From Pseudoips prasinana (lineage: Eukaryota; Arthropoda; Insecta; Lepidoptera; Nolidae), in assembly GCA_951640165.1 (NCBI GenBank), contig OX621252.1:11254501-11318500 (forward strand): DNA of 64,000 bases. Reading direction: 5' to 3'. Below, in pieces: positions 63,981-64,000 of this stretch; positions within the stretch are counted from its first letter, which is position 1, and every line of letters begins with the position of its first letter. Position numbers and translations under genes: made by a program. The notes under the pieces were generated by a model. The model did not search any database and was not told the origin of the DNA. It was given only the letters and a program-made list of their open reading frames with translations.

Positions 63981-64000
63981 GGATATAGTAACGCTATACT

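Overview
The window looks like a gene-poor, A+T-rich stretch of a lepidopteran (moth or butterfly) nuclear genome. The evidence is the repeat content: several interspersed families I associate with Lepidoptera (cores such as CACTGCTGGACATAGGCC, TTGGCGATCGCAGT, CCATCAGGTGACCCAC, GGCCAAGTGCGAGTC), tRNA-headed SINEs with a GGTTCGATTCCC B box, and RTE-type tails ending CGCGGGCACAGCTAGT. No complete host protein gene, true tRNA gene or true rRNA gene was found. The only candidate host coding piece is a 48-codon reading frame behind a splice-acceptor-like AG at 17488-17634.

Layout. 0-17 kb: short repeats (5S-derived SINE, tRNA SINEs, two adjacent foldbacks at 2.6-3.1 kb), a MULE-type transposase remnant beside an array of dyad sites with a period near 48 bp (9.1-9.6 kb), and a BEL/Pao remnant inside a split SINE (12.2-12.5 kb). 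17-21.5 kb: an L2/CR1-group LINE with endonuclease, reverse transcriptase and a (TTC)n tail, broken by frameshifts and one stop; this block splits an older LINE tail. 21.5-28.4 kb: RT remnants, a TIR MITE, LINE tails and SINEs. 28.4-33.6 kb: an apparently intact CR1-like element with a PHD/coiled-coil ORF1, a 964-residue endonuclease-RT ORF2 and a poly(A) tail; between them lie an unexplained 215-codon frame and an antisense LINE tail. 33.6-45.2 kb: SINEs, dispersed repeats and hairpins. 45.4-49.3 kb: a full-length LINE encoding endonuclease, RT and a C2H2 finger, with a 12-bp target duplication and sitting inside another repeat. 49.6-55.7 kb: a repeat with internal palindromes, a decayed antisense RT, a large foldback and SINEs. 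56.1-59.0 kb: a CR1-like copy split by a short RTE-type insertion and by a GC-rich, antisense R1-type LINE. 59-64 kb: mostly unassigned A+T-rich DNA, ending with a complete 5S-derived SINE with a 13-bp target duplication.

How the parts relate. Autonomous LINEs supply endonuclease and RT; the SINEs and truncated tails are products of such machinery, and their nesting gives relative ages. The LINE at 45.4 kb, the CR1-like element at 28.4 kb and the SINEs at 63.4, 53.9 and 5.2 kb look youngest; the 16.9/21.4 kb LINE, the 56 kb CR1-like copy and the MULE, Pao and RT remnants are older. Family and clade names rest on motif recognition, without database searches; boundaries of old repeats are approximate.
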